Part shown: positions 59,898 through 64,000 of the stretch, one piece after another
Position numbering within the stretch: position 1 is the stretch's first letter
Layout of the letters: every line of letters starts with the position of its first letter
NCBI GenBank assembly: GCA_949710005.1
Contig: OX453276.1
Span: 28,290,613 to 28,354,612, forward strand
Direction: 5' to 3'
Origin: Ricordea florida
Lineage: Eukaryota; Cnidaria; Anthozoa; Corallimorpharia; Ricordeidae
DNA: 64,000 bases
Position numbers and translations under genes: made by a program
The notes under the pieces: model-generated
What the model saw: the letters and a program-made list of their open reading frames with translations, nothing else
What the model was told of the DNA's origin: nothing
Databases searched by the model: none

Positions 59898-59975
59898 AAG
59901 AAGAAGAAGAAAAGTAAGTTTATTTATATAGCGTTATTAATTGCCCATACCGCTTTACAAATCATTATACAAAAA
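59865..59975 (+). repeat. (AAG)n run plus repeat terminus
   Basis: aagaagaagaag… then tttatttatatagcgttatt…ccgctttacaaatcatta. The tail resumes at 60450 after an inserted MITE. Confidence 0.6.
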
Positions 59976-59979
59976 TCCA

Positions 59980-60448
59980 GAGACGGCGGAGCCGGGGGGG
60001 GGGGGGGAGGGCTGGATGGGGCCTTTAGCCCCTCGACTTTTGAGAAGGATGACATTTTATTTTGGGCTAAGCTACAACTTTATACAAGCCTCGTCGGAAA
60101 CTTTTCGCGTTTACGTATTTTTAACATTTTCTCAGCGTGTGCTTCCTTCCCACAGAGGGGAAGCTTGTGTCAAAAAACCACAGGTTAGCGTTGGAGACCG
60201 GAAGGCTGAGAAATAACCTCCAAAATATTGCTGGAAGCATTAAAAGTACCTTTCATTTTACGCTTTATCCAGGCTAATTATTTCAAGAAGTATGTCGCGG
60301 AGAGTGTTGTAAATACGATTTCCGAGACTCTAGATTTCAAAATTTTATGGGGGAGGATGCCCCCAGACCCCCCTACCAACTCGCGCCTCCGGCGCTCGTT
60401 TTCAGCCCCCCCCCCCCCCACAGTCAAAATACGCTCCGCCGTCCCTGA
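59980..60448. mobile_element. ~470-bp G/C-tract foldback MITE
   Basis: agagacggcggagccggggg at left; cccccc…cgctccgccgtccctg at right. It is inserted in the (AAG)n repeat terminus: aaatcattatacaaaa occurs on both sides. Confidence 0.72.
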
Positions 60449-60800
60449 AATCATTACAAAATCATTATACAAAATCAATTTACAATTCATGCTAACAACA
60501 ATTCAATTCTATTTCCGAAGCAGATAAAAAATCCTAACAGAAGCATACTTTTTTGAAGAGATGGGTTTTCAGTTGACGCTTAAAATAGGGCATTGATGTC
60601 GTGAGCCTTTCACAATTAAGAAACTGGCAGTTCATTTCAAAGCCTTGGTCCAGCAATGGAAAACGCTGTATCTCTTTACGCGACAGTTCTAGATCTCGGA
60701 GCGCAAGCTCCATTAGTTCAATTCAATGTTTGTATAGGTCATCAAATGGTTACCAGTGCAATTTGGAATAAATGAACTGAATTCAATTTTTCCAAGACTG
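60449..60800. repeat. Continuation of repeat terminus
   Basis: aaatcattatacaaaatcaa…gaagagatgggttttcagtt. Typical of a repeat seen in many invertebrate genomes; non-coding. Confidence 0.45.
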
Positions 60801-61050
60801 ACAAAATTGCACGAGCCTGTAGGACGGGTGCAATTTGTTGTCTTTGAAACATTTACAAGTTCTTATTTATAAGAGATTGCCCTCGAAATCATTCAATTAC
60901 TTGTTCATAATATACATGCAAAATTTAATTTCACACTTCTGCGCTCGATTTCAACTTTCTATATTGTCTTGGATCAGTAATTACCGTGTTCTCAGCCAAT
61001 CAGCCCGTGCAAATGTTTGCATGTATAATATTCGGTGTGAAATCATAGAC
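60801..61050 (+). repeat. Interspersed repeat, family R2 (fullest copy)
   Basis: aattgcacgagcctgtagga…gtgcaatttgttgtctttga…ttctcagccaatcagcccgt…gtttgcatgtata. Relatives at 46094, 15366, 54480 and 61270. Confidence 0.6.
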
Positions 61051-61059
61051 AATAGTTTA

Positions 61060-62220
61060 AATTTGAACTCACAAGTATGATAAATCCCGGTTTATTTAAT
61101 CCATTTGTTCACCACTTTACGTCGTTATTGCGAGTCCAATTAAGGCCAGTACATTGTGCTATCATGTTTTCGATAGATTTAGTAAAAATAACAACAGCGT
61201 CTCTTAATTAATATATTTACTGAACAATAATGCTATTTTATTCCTTGCAGTTCCCTGACTGAAAAAAAAATTTCATGAGCCTATAAGGCGAGTGCAATTT
61301 GTTGTATTTGTTGCAGTTCAGTGTTCCATCACATTTGTCATGGAGTTAATGGCATTTCTGTTCCATGGCTTAGAGAAATAATTGGAAGCACTAGTGTTTT
61401 TACGTGGAATAACAATTCCTTCAGTGCCATGTGACCGTGATCCAGCCGGATATCTGAAAAAAAAAATGCACTTTTTGACATTCGAGAATTTCACAGCTGT
61501 CCTTTGGATGGTAGCCTGTGTCCAGCCATCCCCTCCCCTCAAGCAAAAATATTGAAGGGGGGTGGCTGCAAACAGGCTATTTACATGGTCGCTTATGTGT
61601 CGCAAACAAAACAAAAGAAATTGTAGAAATTTCAGGCCTCATGGTAGCGGTTGCTTAAGAATACTAGACAGATGGTCGCCCGCTAGAGAGCTCAGTGTGA
61701 AACAGTATTTGACTGCGGGGCAAAACGACCGTTTCGTGTGGGTAAGTACGATAAATGAGAAATTCCTCAAATTGAGAGCCGCCATTGCCAATCCCTATCG
61801 CGTTACTACACGAGACAGTTGACGGTACAATCTGATGCACCTTCAGTACAACTGCATTTCATTAAAACCGTGTGTAACCGCATCTCATCATGTAAATTTA
61901 TAACATCTTGTAAGGCGCAAAAATAGACAATGGAAGTGGTGATTAAAGGCAATAGTGGCTCCAAAAACGAAGTGAGAGTTCCGATAGAAATGAATTAATG
62001 TAACACAAAAGGAAAAAAACGACGGGGGATCGCAGGGATCTGTGACCAAACACCTTAGGTACTGACAGTGTCAAACAGAATTTGGAGACAGACTGCCAAC
62101 CATGATGATTGATTAAGTAAACAAAACGTGCTAGTGGCCAGCCTTTCGCGTGAGGAGACTGACGCGGTCGCATCTTTTGCATAATTACATATTATGACAT
62201 CGCGGATGGCAGTCTAATAC
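61060..62220. other. No gene recognised
   Basis: Contains a further cctataaggcgagtgcaatttg word at ~61281; otherwise nothing that I can support. Confidence 0.35.
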
Positions 62221-62294
62221 ATTCGCTATTCTCGGATAACCTTTGTATCTTTGGCTTTCCGAGTTACAGTCAAAAAGTTTATTCCAGTTCCCTT

Positions 62295-62574
62295 ATGTTT
62301 ACATGGGTACCACGCTTCTGCAGGGTCAGACTTATCTTCCTGACAAGTGGTCGACAGCACTCTGTGGCACTGAAATATCGGTGCCTACTCATTGTCTTAG
62401 TCATCCTCATTTTCTGCTTGGTAACTATTCACTTGTTTATTCTCCCAGCGGTGAGCGGAGGGTACAATGACGACTGCTACTTGTCGGACGAAAAACTTGC
62501 AACCTTAAGGACTTTGGTACAGAATATTTCTCGGACGTTCGAGCAACACGGAGTGACATATTGGCTTGACTATG
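62295..62574 (+). CDS. First exon of LicD-like membrane-anchored protein
   Basis: ATG at 62295; donor TATG|gtaagt at 62575. It encodes ~93 residues: a short basic N-terminus, one signal-anchor span near 28-50 (YRCLLIVLVILIFCLVTIHLF), a stem, and NISRTFEQHGVTYWLDYG. This last piece matches the opening of LicD/fukutin-related nucleotidyltransferase-like domains (L….L…gI.YwLdyGTLLG). Such type II Golgi proteins modify glycans or transfer phosphodiester-linked groups. The remaining exons are not visible and may lie beyond the window. Confidence 0.72.
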
Positions 62575-63690
62575 GTAAGTAAAACAATTCTAAAGTTTCG
62601 TGCCACAAACGCCTTGTCTGCTATAAAGGCGTTCGGTAAAACAACAGACCCACATATGCCAGAGCTTTTGAAATTGATATCGTCCAATAATTTGAACATT
62701 CCGACGTGTTTGACATTGCGGTAAAAATATTTTACGGTGCAAATGAAGTATAATGGGACAAGCTTTATATTCGGAGTCGAATTTTTCTTTATACGACAGT
62801 TACAACTCATTTCTAGGGGTTCATCTACATTATTACTTTGTCTGGGCAGTCTGAATTTGAAACAAAAAATTTTTACCGATGCCTTAATTCGAAAGCAAAC
62901 TACACGCGATGAGTTTCGTATGAAACATGCAGAGCACTTGAAGCAATATAAAGGAACTGAGCGAATGCAAAATTGCGCCGCTTTCACTCCTTGGTAATGG
63001 TTGACGTCACAGCACTAAATTTCATTTACCCCAAACAAGAAGATAACCGTAAAGTCGGCTTATTGACATAGACATTTTCAAATCCGATGGACTCTAATCT
63101 CTGTCAGTTTGATAAGTCAGAAATTACTCCGTATGTCATGACTAAGTCTGAAAATTTGGGGTATTTGTAACAATTCTTCGTTCCAGGAAAATAGTTACAT
63201 TCACAATGTCAAATGCTCACGTCCTAACTTATGCTGAGAAAAATAGAATGGTATTCATTAAGTTTAACATTTTTTGGATCGAAGCTGTTTCCCAACTTTT
63301 CAAAAACATAGACGATGAAACATAGACTTTTTAAACTTTACAAAAATCATTTAACATTTTTTAGCCTTGTACATAAGATAGACGGTGAAATTGAACAAGT
63401 ACGTCGGATGTGAAGACTTTAAGAAAAAAACACGTGAATTGCGGAGCGCGAGTACAACTGTCACGGCACAAACGGCGGAAGCCGCGAAGTGTGAGAAACG
63501 AAGCGATAAATTATAAACTTATCAACGAGAGAATAATTCGGAAGGAATAATTATTAATTGTTGCGCTACTTGCGGATAATCTAAGGCAAAAATACAGACT
63601 GCGGAGTTGTCTCATATCAAAAAGAGCAGACAAGCTGCCACATGAATATTTAAAGTTTGGATGATTTGGCGTGATGAACCATGCTTTTTT
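62575..63690. other. Presumed intron of LicD-like gene
   Basis: No further LicD exon recognised. A 260-bp frame at 62737-62997 has no family signal. Confidence 0.35.
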
Positions 63691-63699
63691 AGGTCTGTT

Positions 63700-63875
63700 T
63701 GCCGCTCGAGGGGGGGGGGGGCTTCTCCTTTATACAAGCAATATAGGTACATGCTACCCCAAAGGGTATGGGTTTTCAGCCGTTTTGGTCATAAATAGGG
63801 TATCGATTTTAGCCATTTTGCTGCCATTTAGGTAATAAGTAGGGTTTCGATTTTTACACTCGCGTTATAGTGTGG
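63700..63875 (+). mobile_element. MITE-like terminus with gggtat repeats
   Basis: gggggggggggcttctcctt…aaagggtatgggttttcagccgttttggtcataaatagggtatcgattttag. Recurrent words gggta/ggttt…gattt; only one end seen. Confidence 0.5.
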
Positions 63876-64000
63876 AATTCAGAGCTCGAAACTTACCCAA
63901 TAAAAGCAGATAAACATTGGCTCTAACATTAGTCTGAACTAGGGAAATAATTATAATCTGTGGGACGTTAAAGAACCCACACACTGTTTGAAAAGAGTAG

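Noticed and set aside
62505..62997. 160-codon minus-strand frame
   Set aside because: Overlaps the plus-strand LicD-like exon and its intron; no recognised domain, no splice context.

Overview
The window looks like a piece of an animal nuclear genome, most likely an anthozoan cnidarian (coral or sea anemone). It has intron-split genes with short phase-matched exons, ShK-type cysteine domains, a THAP domain, a LicD-like domain, a Polinton/Maverick of the cnidarian type, and a dense load of foldback (MITE-like) repeats. The species assignment is inference. No bacterial operon, rRNA or intact tRNA gene was seen.

Layout. (a) 0.6-45.4 kb, plus strand: a chain of ~72-nt, phase-2 leucine-rich-repeat (LRR) exons at 586, 3991, 9708, 32573, 33424, 34791, 35776 and 37573. 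They run in phase into a Cys-containing exon (38883), a Cys-rich GCC2/GCC3-like exon (~39869), a large multi-membrane-span exon (40744) and a short last exon (45209). I read this as one large LRR receptor-like membrane protein gene whose introns are filled by transposons. (b) 0.94-3.0 kb and 36.4-37.3 kb: two arrays of a 69-bp unit, apparently amplified from one end of a MITE whose single-unit form lies at 30.16 kb. (c) 4.75-9.34 kb: an old, internally deleted Ty3/gypsy-like LTR element with two non-LTR insertions. (d) 9.82-14.54 kb: a large inverted-repeat element flanked by TTAA whose central spacer carries a broken copy of a Polinton-type major capsid gene. (e) 15.69-29.95 kb: a nearly complete Polinton with 6-bp target duplication, TIRs built of 56-bp repeats, and an open gene set: protein-primed DNA polymerase B, integrase, packaging ATPase, major capsid protein, and about ten small structural or membrane-type proteins. 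(f) 44.2-44.5 kb: a THAP-domain exon on the minus strand. (g) 48.9-56.9 kb, minus strand: a secreted protein gene with a signal-peptide and Ser/Thr/Pro-rich first exon followed by six single-ShK-domain exons. (h) 57.6-61 kb: tRNA-like SINE copies and foldback elements. (i) 62.3 kb: first exon of a membrane-anchored LicD-like gene.

The Polinton genes form one coherent virus-like module. Integrase inserts the element, PolB replicates it, and the ATPase, capsid protein and small membrane proteins are candidates for packaging and virion structure. A TTTAAAG-type motif lies about 20-26 nt upstream of most of its start codons and is a candidate element-wide promoter. The most unusual item is the TTAA-flanked inverted-repeat element, which carries a second, divergent capsid fragment about 3 kb from the complete Polinton.
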